Assembly (NCBI GenBank): GCA_021158405.1
Contig: JAGGUP010000184.1
Span: forward strand, 1-41,940
DNA from: Bacteroidales bacterium
Lineage (GTDB): Bacteria > Bacteroidota > Bacteroidia > Bacteroidales > UBA12170
Length of the DNA: 41,940 nucleotides
Reading direction: 5' to 3'
A program made the translations under genes and the position numbers. The stretch's first letter is position 1, and every line of letters begins with the position of its first letter. A model generated the notes under the pieces. It saw only the letters and a list, made by a program, of their open reading frames with translations. It did no database searches and was not told the DNA's origin. This document shows positions 18,368-27,006 of this stretch, piece by piece.

Positions 18368-20473
18368 TTAACTTATTTCGATCCAATTTCGGCTTCTGTT
18401 TTCCATCTTTTGAAGATGAATGGATGTTTGTTTGTTTTCTGGAAGAGAAAGATGAGGATCTAGTTCGAGCAATTCAATCGCTTTTTCCCGGGCAAACTTG
18501 AGAATTTTTTCGTCTTTAACTAGATCAGCTATTTTAAGATCGAGAATCCCACTTTGCTGTGTGCCGTGCATATCGCCAGGTCCTCGCAATTTCAAGTCCA
18601 CATCGGCAATCTCAAATCCATCAGTGGTATCGACCATGGTTTGTAAACGTTTTTTTCCGTCACTTGTTAATTTATAACTCGACATTAAAATGCAATAGGA
18701 TTGTTCAGCGCCGCGCCCTACTCTTCCTCTTAACTGATGTAATTGTGATAAACCAAAACGCTCTGCATTTTCAATGACCATCACGGAGGCATTTGGCACA
18801 TCAACACCCACTTCTATCACGGTAGTGGAAACCATTATTTGAGTTTCCCCTTTAGCAAATCGAGCCATTTCGAAATCTTTATCTGCAGGTTTCATTTTTC
18901 CATGCAGAATGCTAATCTGATATTTTGGTCTTGGAAAATCGCGCAAAATACTTTCATAGCCATCTTCCAAATCTTTTAAATCGAGTGTTTCCGATTCTTT
19001 AATCAAGGGATAAACAACATAAACCTGTCTGCCTTCTTCAATTTGCTGTCGCATAAAACCAAAAACCTTCAGTCGATTTTTATCATAAAAATGATGCGTT
19101 TTGATTTCTTTCCTTCCCGGGGGCAGTTCATCAATCACAGAATAATCCAAATCGCCATACAAAGTCATTGCCAATGTACGAGGAATTGGTGTTGCAGTCA
19201 TGACCAATATATGAGGTGGGATCTTACTTTTGTTCCAAAGTTTTGCACGCTGCGCCACTCCAAAACGGTGCTGTTCATCAATTACAACAAATCCCAATTC
19301 TTTGAATTGCACGGTATCTTCGATGAGCGCATGAGTACCAATGAGCAATTGTAATTTACCATTTAAAAGTCCTTCGTGAATTACTCTTCGCTTTTTTGTT
19401 TTGGTTGATCCTGTTAATAATTCAACTTCAATATCCAGTCCTTGCAAAAATTTGGAAATACCATTAAAATGTTGCTGCGCCAAAATTTCTGTGGGTGCCA
19501 TCATACAAGCCTGAAATCCATTATCGACAGAAAGTAACATTCCCAACAGCGCAACCAATGTTTTTCCACTTCCTACATCGCCTTGCAAAAGACGATTCAT
19601 CTGTTTTCCTGAACCCATATCAGAACGTATCTCACGCATGACTTTCTTTTGAGCATTGGTTAAGACAAAGGGTAAATTTTCTTCATAAAAACGTTTGAAC
19701 TTCTCACCTACTTTTACAAAAACATGTCCTTTTACCTTTTCTGTACGGATTAATTTTTGCTTTAATAATCGGAGTTGAATAAAAAACAGCTCTTCAAACT
19801 TTAATCGTTTCCGTGCCGTTTCTAATTGATTTAAATTTTCGGGATAATGAATGGCTTGAATGGCTTTTTCGCGCGAAACAAATTGGTATTTTTTTAATAA
19901 GCTAGGTGGAAGAATTTCCGGTATCAAGCCGGATGCATTTTTAACAGCCTGATAAATTATTTTTGCAATCCCCTTAGAATCAAGACCACGGCGCGTTAAT
20001 TTTTCTGAGGAATTATAAAATGGCTGAAGCTTGATGTTTGTAATTATCTCTTTTTCGGTATCAATAGCTTCTATTTCAGGATGAGTGATATTAAAACGCT
20101 TATTGAATAAGCTAGGTCTTCCAAACACAATATATTCTTTTCCATACACCAATTTCTCCCGTATCCATTTGATTCCGGCAAACCAAACCAATTCTATCGA
20201 ACCACTTTCATCGTGAAGCAAAACACTTAAACGAGTGGACCTACCACTTCCTAATGTTTGAAGATTTGAAAGTTTCCCTTTTATCTGAACATAAGGCATT
20301 TCTTCCCGAATCTCACTTATCAGGTATATTTTACTTCTATCGATATAACGAAAAGGAAAATAATAAAGCAAATCCCCCAAAGTCATAATACCCAATTCGG
20401 AACTAAAACTGCTTTCCTTGGCAGGTCCAACTCCTTTTACATATTTTATCGGGGTATTTATATAATGCTCCAT
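18368..20473 (-). CDS. recG: ATP-dependent DNA helicase RecG
   Basis: A 701-residue superfamily 2 helicase that remodels stalled replication forks and Holliday junctions. An N-terminal wedge/OB domain (about 1-230, with YIKGVGP-type start, here KYVKGVGPAKE) precedes the helicase core. Walker A is QGDVGSGKT and Walker B is DEQHRFGV. The motif MTATPIPRTLAMT and the motif VI segment QLRGRVGRG follow, with the RecG-specific C-terminal part (DLKLRGPGDMHGTQQSG) present. Length matches the family (about 690-700). It is located between the T9SS operon and pheT and has its own promoter-like element. Confidence 0.98.
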   Translation of the reverse strand: MEHYINTPIKYVKGVGPAKESSFSSELGIMTLGDLLYYFPFRYIDRSKIYLISEIREEMPYVQIKGKLSNLQTLGSGRSTRLSVLLHDESGSIELVWFAGIKWIREKLVYGKEYIVFGRPSLFNKRFNITHPEIEAIDTEKEIITNIKLQPFYNSSEKLTRRGLDSKGIAKIIYQAVKNASGLIPEILPPSLLKKYQFVSREKAIQAIHYPENLNQLETARKRLKFEELFFIQLRLLKQKLIRTEKVKGHVFVKVGEKFKRFYEENLPFVLTNAQKKVMREIRSDMGSGKQMNRLLQGDVGSGKTLVALLGMLLSVDNGFQACMMAPTEILAQQHFNGISKFLQGLDIEVELLTGSTKTKKRRVIHEGLLNGKLQLLIGTHALIEDTVQFKELGFVVIDEQHRFGVAQRAKLWNKSKIPPHILVMTATPIPRTLAMTLYGDLDYSVIDELPPGRKEIKTHHFYDKNRLKVFGFMRQQIEEGRQVYVVYPLIKESETLDLKDLEDGYESILRDFPRPKYQISILHGKMKPADKDFEMARFAKGETQIMVSTTVIEVGVDVPNASVMVIENAERFGLSQLHQLRGRVGRGAEQSYCILMSSYKLTSDGKKRLQTMVDTTDGFEIADVDLKLRGPGDMHGTQQSGILDLKIADLVKDEKILKFAREKAIELLELDPHLSLPENKQTSIHLQKMENRSRNWIEIS

Positions 20474-20492
20474 TATGGCAATTGCTATTTAA

Positions 20493-20500
20493 CAAAAATA
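20493..20500 (-). promoter_or_regulatory. Candidate -7 element TATTTTTG upstream of recG
   Basis: Perfect TAnnTTTG on the minus strand, 20 bp before the recG ATG and just after the gldN terminator. No well-spaced -33 TTG is seen. Confidence 0.45.
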
Positions 20501-20513
20501 ACAATTTAAAAGC

Positions 20514-20540
20514 AAAAAAAAACTCCGCAATGGCAGAGTT
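20514..20540 (-). terminator. Terminator of the porP-gldKLMN operon
   Basis: On the minus strand AACTCTGC pairs with GCGGAGTT across tetraloop CATT, followed by a run of T. It lies 22 bp past the gldN stop. Confidence 0.92.
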
Positions 20541-20561
20541 GAATTTTTATAGAAAATACGG

Positions 20562-21440
20562 TTAATATTCCCACAACGTTTGTTCCATTTCAAATATTTC
20601 GTTTTTTATACGATTTGATTCTAACAAGGCATCCATTCCTAATGCATATTGTGAAATTTCACGGTCGTACACATTCTCTTCCTTATAAACATAAGAATCG
20701 AACAGGCGTTTCCAGAATATATCATCGTAGGTCAATCTTGCGCCACTATTTTTCCTGTTAAACACCAAGGATTTTGCCAAAATAGGTCTGACATCGGGGA
20801 AATAAATCCAGAATAAAGTTTGTTCCCTTTTTTCTTGTGTTTCAGAATCAATAAACTCACGCACAGGACCCAGACCTAAAATACGCACCATCATCTGTGA
20901 ACGTTGTTTATCAAAATACCAAACCTCCTTAAGCTTAAGTGTTTTTACTTCACCTTCTTGATAAGCATCTGGAAAAGTAATTTTCTTACCAAGAAACACA
21001 CCATTTTGATCAAATTGATCGATAGAATCAGCTTGTCCTTTTAAACGGGACTCAAGTTCTCTGTAAGTTAAAGGAGTAGTAAATTCATCATCTACTCTAT
21101 CGTCATATGCCGTTAATTCTCCAGAACGTAAGGCTTCTAAAATAATGGTCATAAAGCTCTTCCATCCTAAATGAGCATTAATGGGATAATAAAATGGCTG
21201 ATTCATTTTTTCGCGAAAATCAATTTTTTGCCAAATTCTTTTTTGATACATTACATCCGCTTGACGCAAAGGAGGATAGGGAACAGGCTTTTTGAACTCC
21301 GCATGAATTTCTTCAAATACATTATCTCTTGGAGTACTAATCGCTCTTTGTACACTACTGCTTGTCAATTGTGCAGAAACAACTGACACACTTAAACTCA
21401 AGGCTAATATGCTAAAAAATTTATAAATACGCTTATCCAT
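20562..21440 (-). CDS. gldN: Type IX secretion / gliding protein GldN (PorN)
   Basis: A 292-residue periplasmic component with a signal peptide (MDKRIYKFFSILALSLSVSV, cut after VSAQ). The remainder shows the GldN pattern: REKMNQPFYYPINAHLG-type segment near residue 95, then a series of strands including GVFLGKKITFPDAYQ, VKTLKLKEVWYFDKQRS and RILGLGPVREF. GldN/PorN forms rings with GldK/PorK on the periplasmic face of the outer membrane. It is the last gene of the operon, 11 bp after gldM, with a strong terminator behind it. Length and position are as expected. Confidence 0.93.
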   Translation of the reverse strand: MDKRIYKFFSILALSLSVSVVSAQLTSSSVQRAISTPRDNVFEEIHAEFKKPVPYPPLRQADVMYQKRIWQKIDFREKMNQPFYYPINAHLGWKSFMTIILEALRSGELTAYDDRVDDEFTTPLTYRELESRLKGQADSIDQFDQNGVFLGKKITFPDAYQEGEVKTLKLKEVWYFDKQRSQMMVRILGLGPVREFIDSETQEKREQTLFWIYFPDVRPILAKSLVFNRKNSGARLTYDDIFWKRLFDSYVYKEENVYDREISQYALGMDALLESNRIKNEIFEMEQTLWEY

Positions 21441-21451
21441 AATTTCTATTT

Positions 21452-23101
21452 TTATCTTAAAGTAAGCACTAAAGCCGGGACTTTTCTATCGCCGGTAGGG
21501 CCTTTTACTTTTATATTCTTAAACACAATATCCGAACCTCGACGAGCATCTCGGATATAGCTTTCCATTTCTGTAGTTAGCTTTGACCCTGTTGAGAATA
21601 AATCGTAGGATTCTCCGTTGACTTTATAAGCTGTCATACTAAATGCATTTACTTCAAATGGATATTCGAAGTTAACAAATTCAGGCAGCTGACACATTAA
21701 ATAGGGGTTAGTTAATATTTCTCCTTTTAAGATGTCTCCATCTTCATTCATTCCTCTAACCAGCACATCCGGATCGGGCAATTGTTTTAAGCGGAATACC
21801 TGCACTCCTAATTTTTTTGTACGCACTTTATTTTCATCCAAGGCATACACTGTTATTGTGAGTTGATTTGTTGAAAGTGTATTTCTACCTAAACCCGAAA
21901 CAACATATCCTTCATCCGTTTTTTTAATTTGACCAGTGGTAATCGCATAATCCAATCGATGGTCTGGAATTCCAGAGGCAGAAATGCGTATAGGATTATC
22001 AACGCCCCTATAAAAAACATTCATTTTGGAGGCAGACACATTAGCAGAAGGCTCAGCCACAGTAAAACTACTGGCAAACGGGTAAGATTGTTGTTCTCCC
22101 GTAGGATCTTTTATAATAATCCGACCTGAAAATGTATATTCTTTAGGTGTTAAATTTCGTGTGGGTAATTTTAAATGAACCATCCCGTTTTCACCTAAAA
22201 GCTTGGTGGAAGTTGAACTAAATTCATCATGCCATTCACTTGTGCCCATTCTAAATTCAACCGTGGGATTATTTTTCTCATCCACAGCAGCAACAAAAAT
22301 CTCAGCTTTATATTCATCGCCTTGGAAAACGTAAGCGGAATTAGCGAGTATCTTGGCCTCGATTTTACTGAATTTAAAGTCTTTAGCAGATATATCCTGA
22401 GCTAAATAATTAACAATATCAAATTCAGCATTTTTTGCTTCCGCTAAAATCTTATTGATAATGGTAACATCGGCCGCCAAAATAGTATGATAAAAATTAT
22501 AATAAACCCAGTCTTTGGTAAAGCTTCCATCGGTATTAATAAATTTACCTTTTGTATTTAGTCCAATATTAAAATAGGAACGCCTGTCTTCCGGTATAAA
22601 GGAAAGTAAATCTTTGCGGTATTTCTCGATTTTCTCTTGGAGTTCATATCCTTCCCCTTTATGAGTTTCAATTCCTACCAAATAATGGGTAGGTTTAGAG
22701 AAATTATCAATTTGTTTGAGATCACGTAAGGTAATCTTCTTTACTGAGTCGTATGAAATACCATATTTACCGCCTATTTTTATCCCTTCTGTATGGATAA
22801 TTGTATTGATTTTTACGCTATCGAGATAATTAGTGAAATTGGCAGAAATTTCTCGAACTGCTTTTGCTTTATCCCAGAAAGGTTCTACTTTTTTCTGATT
22901 TAAATCGTATTGTTTTTCAAATTCGTCATATAAACTATTCACTTTATTGGTGAAATTTACATTTGTCGATACTAAACTTTCGTTTACAACCTTAAATGCT
23001 TCTAAAATCTCTTTGGATACATTTAGCGCTAACATGGCAGTTAGTACCAAATACATCATTGCAATCATTTTCTGCCGTGGCGTTTCTTTAAATCCAGCCA
23101 T
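21452..23101 (-). CDS. gldM: Type IX secretion / gliding motor protein GldM (PorM)
   Basis: A 549-residue protein anchored by one N-terminal membrane helix (about residues 12-30: KMIAMMYLVLTAMLALNVS). The segment TPRQKMIAMMYLVLTAML is highly typical of GldM. The large periplasmic part should contain the D1-D4 domains that form a dimeric shaft; the C-terminal part (about 310-549) shows Ig-like strand-rich sequence. GldM pairs with GldL to make the proton-driven motor of the type IX secretion system and gliding machinery. It lies 32 bp downstream of gldL. It is slightly longer than the roughly 515 residues usual in characterised members. Confidence 0.96.
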   Translation of the reverse strand: MAGFKETPRQKMIAMMYLVLTAMLALNVSKEILEAFKVVNESLVSTNVNFTNKVNSLYDEFEKQYDLNQKKVEPFWDKAKAVREISANFTNYLDSVKINTIIHTEGIKIGGKYGISYDSVKKITLRDLKQIDNFSKPTHYLVGIETHKGEGYELQEKIEKYRKDLLSFIPEDRRSYFNIGLNTKGKFINTDGSFTKDWVYYNFYHTILAADVTIINKILAEAKNAEFDIVNYLAQDISAKDFKFSKIEAKILANSAYVFQGDEYKAEIFVAAVDEKNNPTVEFRMGTSEWHDEFSSTSTKLLGENGMVHLKLPTRNLTPKEYTFSGRIIIKDPTGEQQSYPFASSFTVAEPSANVSASKMNVFYRGVDNPIRISASGIPDHRLDYAITTGQIKKTDEGYVVSGLGRNTLSTNQLTITVYALDENKVRTKKLGVQVFRLKQLPDPDVLVRGMNEDGDILKGEILTNPYLMCQLPEFVNFEYPFEVNAFSMTAYKVNGESYDLFSTGSKLTTEMESYIRDARRGSDIVFKNIKVKGPTGDRKVPALVLTLR

Positions 23102-23133
23102 AAACTATACGTTTTTCAAATGCGTAATTCTAA

Positions 23134-24183
23134 TTAAGCTCGTGGAGTAACATTCATTGCTGATAACATATTACCATACACTTTATTTAAGGCTTCTACA
23201 TTCTCAGCTAATGATTGAACACCTTTTTGATATTGACTTGTAGTTTCAATTGAACTATTCAGATTATCTAAGAATTGATTCAAGGAATCCTGCACTTTTA
23301 CCGATGATTTAATTTGCTCATTGTTTGATTGCAGTTGCAATTCATAAACAGCATTCAAGGCTGTAAGATTATAGGAAATTTTTTGCACTTCTTCGTTATA
23401 ACGAGTCCCATCAACTCCGGCAAAATTAAGCGATTCGGCTGATTGACGCATTATTGCAATAGACTTCTTATACTCGTCACTCAGTAAGCTAGCTGTTTGT
23501 GCTGCTTCTATTACTTTCGAAGAAAATTCATTAGAAGCATTCAAATCGACATTCATATTGTCAGCCGCTTTAGCATAAACGGATGTCAAAGAAGAAGCTG
23601 CCGCACTTGCTCCAGAAATATTTGAATGGTACTGCTCTGTAACTTCTATATCACGATCCAGAACCTGATTTACTTTTTTATACGAAGACGTTAATTGGCT
23701 AACTGAGCTACTTGCATTTTTAACATTTTCTGCAAAAACAGTATTTGCTTCCACAGCATCTGTCAACTGATTCATATTTCCTGCAGATGTGCTTAGATTC
23801 CGCAGACCGGCACCTAAACTTTCAATCAATTCACTATCAATATTGGCTTCGGCCAATAAACCATCCAGTTGTTTTGTGACTGACTTCTCATCTCCTAAAT
23901 CATTATCCATAAAATCATCCTCTACAGAACCAACATTGTGGTATATTCCAGCTAACTCGGGATAAACCAAACTCCAATCGGGTTCCACATGAGGTGTTTC
24001 AAAAGCAGAGAAAAAGAAAATGATAGCTTCTGTTGTTAAACCTACCATTAGCATTTCATCTGCATAGGGAATATGAGTAATCTTAAATAAAGCGCCCATA
24101 ATTACAATGGCTGCACCAATACCATATAGTTTGGCCATAAAATTTTTAAATCCCCTGCTTTTGGTAAGTTGACTAATATTCAT
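23134..24183 (-). CDS. gldL: Type IX secretion / gliding motor protein GldL (PorL), long heptad-repeat tail
   Basis: A 349-residue inner-membrane protein. Two membrane helices (about 18-36 and 43-61) are followed by FETPHVEPDWSLVYPEL, a GldL signature. TM1 and TM2 hold the proton-path residues of the GldLM motor; Glu52 in TM2 (LTTEAIIFFF) is the likely conserved acidic residue. The cytoplasmic tail (about 100-349) is long and contains five copies of [FY]x3[VI]x2[AIL]x6Lx3Y starting at residues 150, 185, 220, 262 and 318. Their offsets of 35, 35, 42 and 56 are all multiples of seven. The F. johnsoniae protein is recalled as about 215 residues, so this one is extended. Confidence 0.95.
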   Translation of the reverse strand: MNISQLTKSRGFKNFMAKLYGIGAAIVIMGALFKITHIPYADEMLMVGLTTEAIIFFFSAFETPHVEPDWSLVYPELAGIYHNVGSVEDDFMDNDLGDEKSVTKQLDGLLAEANIDSELIESLGAGLRNLSTSAGNMNQLTDAVEANTVFAENVKNASSSVSQLTSSYKKVNQVLDRDIEVTEQYHSNISGASAAASSLTSVYAKAADNMNVDLNASNEFSSKVIEAAQTASLLSDEYKKSIAIMRQSAESLNFAGVDGTRYNEEVQKISYNLTALNAVYELQLQSNNEQIKSSVKVQDSLNQFLDNLNSSIETTSQYQKGVQSLAENVEALNKVYGNMLSAMNVTPRA

Positions 24184-24219
24184 AATACACTATTTTTTTG
24201 TTCAGTTCAAATCAATTTA

Positions 24220-25659
24220 TTATCTATAAACTTCAGAGGCACGTTTAGAGTCGCCTTCCATACGTCCCAAATAAGTTTGCATACATCTAAATCCAATATA
24301 AGATTTTGCAGTATCCTGATATTCATATTGACGAGTAGATACTTGCAAAAAATAGCCAATATCTTTCCAACTACCTCCACGAATAACTTTTTTCTTCATT
24401 TGAGGAGGATCGTTTTCTTTTGCATTGTATTCATAATCAGGATTCAAATCCCAAGAAAAATTATAAGAGGATTCATCATAAGCACTAAGCGTCCATTCAG
24501 ATACGTTTCCTGCCATATCATATAAGCCCCAATCATTGGCTGGATAATGAGCAACAACCACCGTTTGCATTCCACCATCAGCCACATAGTTTCCTCTCTG
24601 CGGTTTAAAATTTGCTAGAAAACAACCTTGATCGTTTGTTAAATAAGGTCCACCCCAAGGATAAGGATTCATTTCCCAACCACCCCGAGCTGCCCATTCC
24701 CATTCCACCTCAGTAGGTAAACGGAATTCATTAACAGCTACTTGTCCTTTACTCGCTAAATGAGCGTTCATTAATTCTGTTCGCCAATAAGAAAAAGCTT
24801 TGGCTTGTTTCCAATTAACACCTACCACAGGATAATTATCATAGGTAGGATGCCAGAAATAATTTTTCGCCATAGGATCGTTATATGAATAGGCAAAATC
24901 GTGTATCCAGGAAAGTGTATCCGGATATATATTGATTGCTTCTCTTCTGATAAAAACACTTCTATCCTGATAACCTTGAGGTCTGTTTGAAAATCCAGCA
25001 AGTTCACTCTTCATGTCTGAGCTTGCAATGGCATATCCACTATTGTCTTGAGCATATTCTTTCCTTGACGCGGCTATAAGATCTATCCAATAATATTCGT
25101 AAACTAATTTTCTTGAATCAATTTGTCTTCTATTGAAAAAACGCTCATTGGCTGGAATAAACATTTCTTCAAGCAATCTTTGGGCATTCGGATCTGGATT
25201 TTTCTGATCCACTGCATCCGTCAAATTCCAATTTAATTTTGTTTCCCAATTGATAGGTCGTGTAGCTAATTCATCCTCGGTAATTACATCAGGATCATCA
25301 TACTTATAGAGCCGTTTATATTGTTTTGCTAATTCAAAACTTTTCTCTGCAATGAGTGTGCGAGCTATAGAGTCACGCACCCAGTTCACAAATTGGCGAT
25401 ATTCATTATTGGTAATTTCCGTTTCGTCGATATAAAAAGACTGTACAGAAACTGTTTTTGGTTCCGTAACTTGAGCATAAGGAATATCTTGATCGCCGAC
25501 TCCTATAGTAAAAGATCCTAATGGAACAAATGCCATACCATAAGGTGCTGAAGGATAAAAAGTAGCTCTTTTTTGGACGCCAATTAGTTCACCATTGCCA
25601 GAATTTTTACAAGCTGAAAAAGCAAGTAATACCGACAAAAAAATAAATATTTTTTTCAT
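24220..25659 (-). CDS. gldK: Type IX secretion / gliding lipoprotein GldK (PorK)
   Basis: A 479-residue lipoprotein: signal [17 protein letters not shown] with Cys17 lipidated. The body is a formylglycine-generating-enzyme (SUMF1) fold, shown by MAFVPLGSFTIGV near the start, NNEYRQFVNWV, PVVGVNWKQAKAFSYWR, LPTEVEWEWAARGG, YDMAGNVSEWTL and VIRGGSWKDIG. In GldK this fold is structural, not enzymatic: with GldN it forms the periplasmic ring of the type IX secretion system. The gene is 36 bp upstream of gldL. Two TAnnTTTG elements precede it, so it may be transcribed separately from porP. Confidence 0.96.
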   Translation of the reverse strand: MKKIFIFLSVLLAFSACKNSGNGELIGVQKRATFYPSAPYGMAFVPLGSFTIGVGDQDIPYAQVTEPKTVSVQSFYIDETEITNNEYRQFVNWVRDSIARTLIAEKSFELAKQYKRLYKYDDPDVITEDELATRPINWETKLNWNLTDAVDQKNPDPNAQRLLEEMFIPANERFFNRRQIDSRKLVYEYYWIDLIAASRKEYAQDNSGYAIASSDMKSELAGFSNRPQGYQDRSVFIRREAINIYPDTLSWIHDFAYSYNDPMAKNYFWHPTYDNYPVVGVNWKQAKAFSYWRTELMNAHLASKGQVAVNEFRLPTEVEWEWAARGGWEMNPYPWGGPYLTNDQGCFLANFKPQRGNYVADGGMQTVVVAHYPANDWGLYDMAGNVSEWTLSAYDESSYNFSWDLNPDYEYNAKENDPPQMKKKVIRGGSWKDIGYFLQVSTRQYEYQDTAKSYIGFRCMQTYLGRMEGDSKRASEVYR

Positions 25660-25709
25660 ATCTTATTTAAGTAACCTTAATGATCTGGATTTTACACCGT
25701 AAAACCTAG

Positions 25710-25728
25710 CAAAATTAACACAAATTTA
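25710..25728 (-). promoter_or_regulatory. Two candidate -7 elements upstream of gldK
   Basis: The minus strand reads TAATTTTG (25710-25717) and TAAATTTG (25721-25728), both perfect TAnnTTTG. They lie 50-70 bp before the gldK ATG, between porP and gldK. A -33 element is not clear. Confidence 0.42.
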
Positions 25729-25729
25729 A

Positions 25730-25755
25730 TAATGTTTCTATATAATGTTTCTATA
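25730..25755. repeat. Perfect 13-bp tandem duplication across the porP stop
   Basis: TAATGTTTCTATA occurs twice back to back (25730-25742 and 25743-25755). On the minus strand the upstream copy supplies the porP TAG (25751-25753); the second copy supplies another TAG 13 bp later. Confidence 0.93.
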
Positions 25756-26677
25756 AATACCTTGTATTTTTATAATTCTTCTTCCCTTTCACTACTTCAA
25801 TTAAAAATCGATATCCAAGCATCAATTCATGAGATCCTCCGCTTCTTAATGATGTCGTATTAATTTCATAAGCATAACTTGCCGTAAACTGCTTATAATA
25901 GATACCTGCCAATAGTCCAATTCCACTTTGATGTCTATAAGTAACGCCGCCCCAAAACTTTTTATTGTATTCACCAATCATTCCTAGGTTAATTTGTATG
26001 GGAGCTCCTGCAGTATAGACCGCCATGGCGGAAGAATGAAAAATTATGTGAGGGATTTGTCTAAGTGCGAAAAAATAACCGCCATGCAAATAAACATTAC
26101 GTTTTAAAGAAGTGGCTCCGCCTTCAATAATCATTTTGCCCTGATTAATTTGAGTGGAGGAAAGACCGATATAGTAATGTCCTTTTTCCTCATAAAACAC
26201 ACCCAAATCGATATTAAAAATCATACCGCTTTCATCATCTGGACCTTGTAAAAGAGGATCATTCTGAACATTAAAATAGGAATAATTAATGGCTTTATTT
26301 ATCAATCCAAGGCTTAATCCTAAACTTAATTCACCTTGCCAAAAGTCCTTTCGATAAGCATAAGCCAATTTCAAACCCGTAGATTTAAATGCTCCAATTT
26401 GATCGTTGATAATTGTTCCTCCTACACCTCCTTTTAAAAAACTAATAGGTGCATGAATATTGACTAAGAATGTTTCCGGCGCACCTGATAAACCCACCCA
26501 TTGCTGCCTCATTAATCCATTTAATTGTATGTTTGGTTGATTCCCATTTACAGCAGGATTAAAAAGGGTTTGTTGTAACATAAAATGCGTAAATGACTGT
26601 TCCTGTTGGGCTTTCACTTCCTCAACCAAAATAATAAAACCAATAGAAAAAGTGATTATCTTAAACCATTTAACCAT
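25751..26677 (-). CDS. porP: PorP/SprF-family type IX secretion membrane protein
   Basis: A 308-residue outer-membrane barrel with a signal peptide ending in EVKAQ. QEQSFTHFMLQQTLFNPAVNG (residues 25-45) is the diagnostic start of the family. It is followed by repeated amphipathic strands and RQQWVGLSGAPETFLVNIHA. PorP/SprF proteins work with PorK/PorE in anchoring the type IX apparatus or in exporting particular substrates such as the SprB adhesin. The gene is upstream of gldK on the same strand, the standard order porP-K-L-M-N of Bacteroidales. A 13-bp tandem duplication covers its stop. Confidence 0.93.
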   Translation of the reverse strand: MVKWFKIITFSIGFIILVEEVKAQQEQSFTHFMLQQTLFNPAVNGNQPNIQLNGLMRQQWVGLSGAPETFLVNIHAPISFLKGGVGGTIINDQIGAFKSTGLKLAYAYRKDFWQGELSLGLSLGLINKAINYSYFNVQNDPLLQGPDDESGMIFNIDLGVFYEEKGHYYIGLSSTQINQGKMIIEGGATSLKRNVYLHGGYFFALRQIPHIIFHSSAMAVYTAGAPIQINLGMIGEYNKKFWGGVTYRHQSGIGLLAGIYYKQFTASYAYEINTTSLRSGGSHELMLGYRFLIEVVKGKKNYKNTRYL

Positions 26678-27006
26678 AAATTCAACTCAAATTAGTATGC
26701 TATATACAAGTTGTAAAAGTAAAAAAAATATCCAAGCTGCTTCTTACTGTTTAGTCTCAAAAAGACACGCCTCTATTTATTACGCTAACGGATATAAATT
26801 TTTTACTAGATGATTTCATTTTCAGTAAATTAGAAATTATTGACGCATTATTAGAAAAATTCAGATTAAAGTTCTATTCGTTTTTTAAAAACACACCAAT
26901 CTTTGCTTTGAATTAACAGGGAATTAACGCGAATATTTTCTATTTAGTATAGCATAGAGCATTCAAATTATCTACTTTTGCAACCGTTTTTTAAATCGGT
27001 ATTCAA
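26678..27006. other. Divergent intergenic region between porP and yitT-like gene
   Basis: 329 bp of very AT-rich DNA holding promoters for both directions. On the plus strand a TACTTTTG -7 motif and an ACCG...CGGT mini-hairpin leader lie before the yitT-like ATG. For porP only a weak TACTTTTA match is seen on the minus strand. No coding frame or larger repeat is visible. Confidence 0.55.
26973..26980 (+). promoter_or_regulatory. -7 element TACTTTTG of the YitT-like gene
   Basis: Perfect TAnnTTTG followed by CAACCG, a common bacteroidete start region, 26 bp before the ATG. The leader can form ACCG/CGGT. Confidence 0.55.

Noticed and set aside
24169-24525. 118-codon plus-strand frame opposite gldK
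   Set aside because: Antisense shadow of the GldK C-terminal region; composition is Phe/Ile/Ser-rich without motifs.
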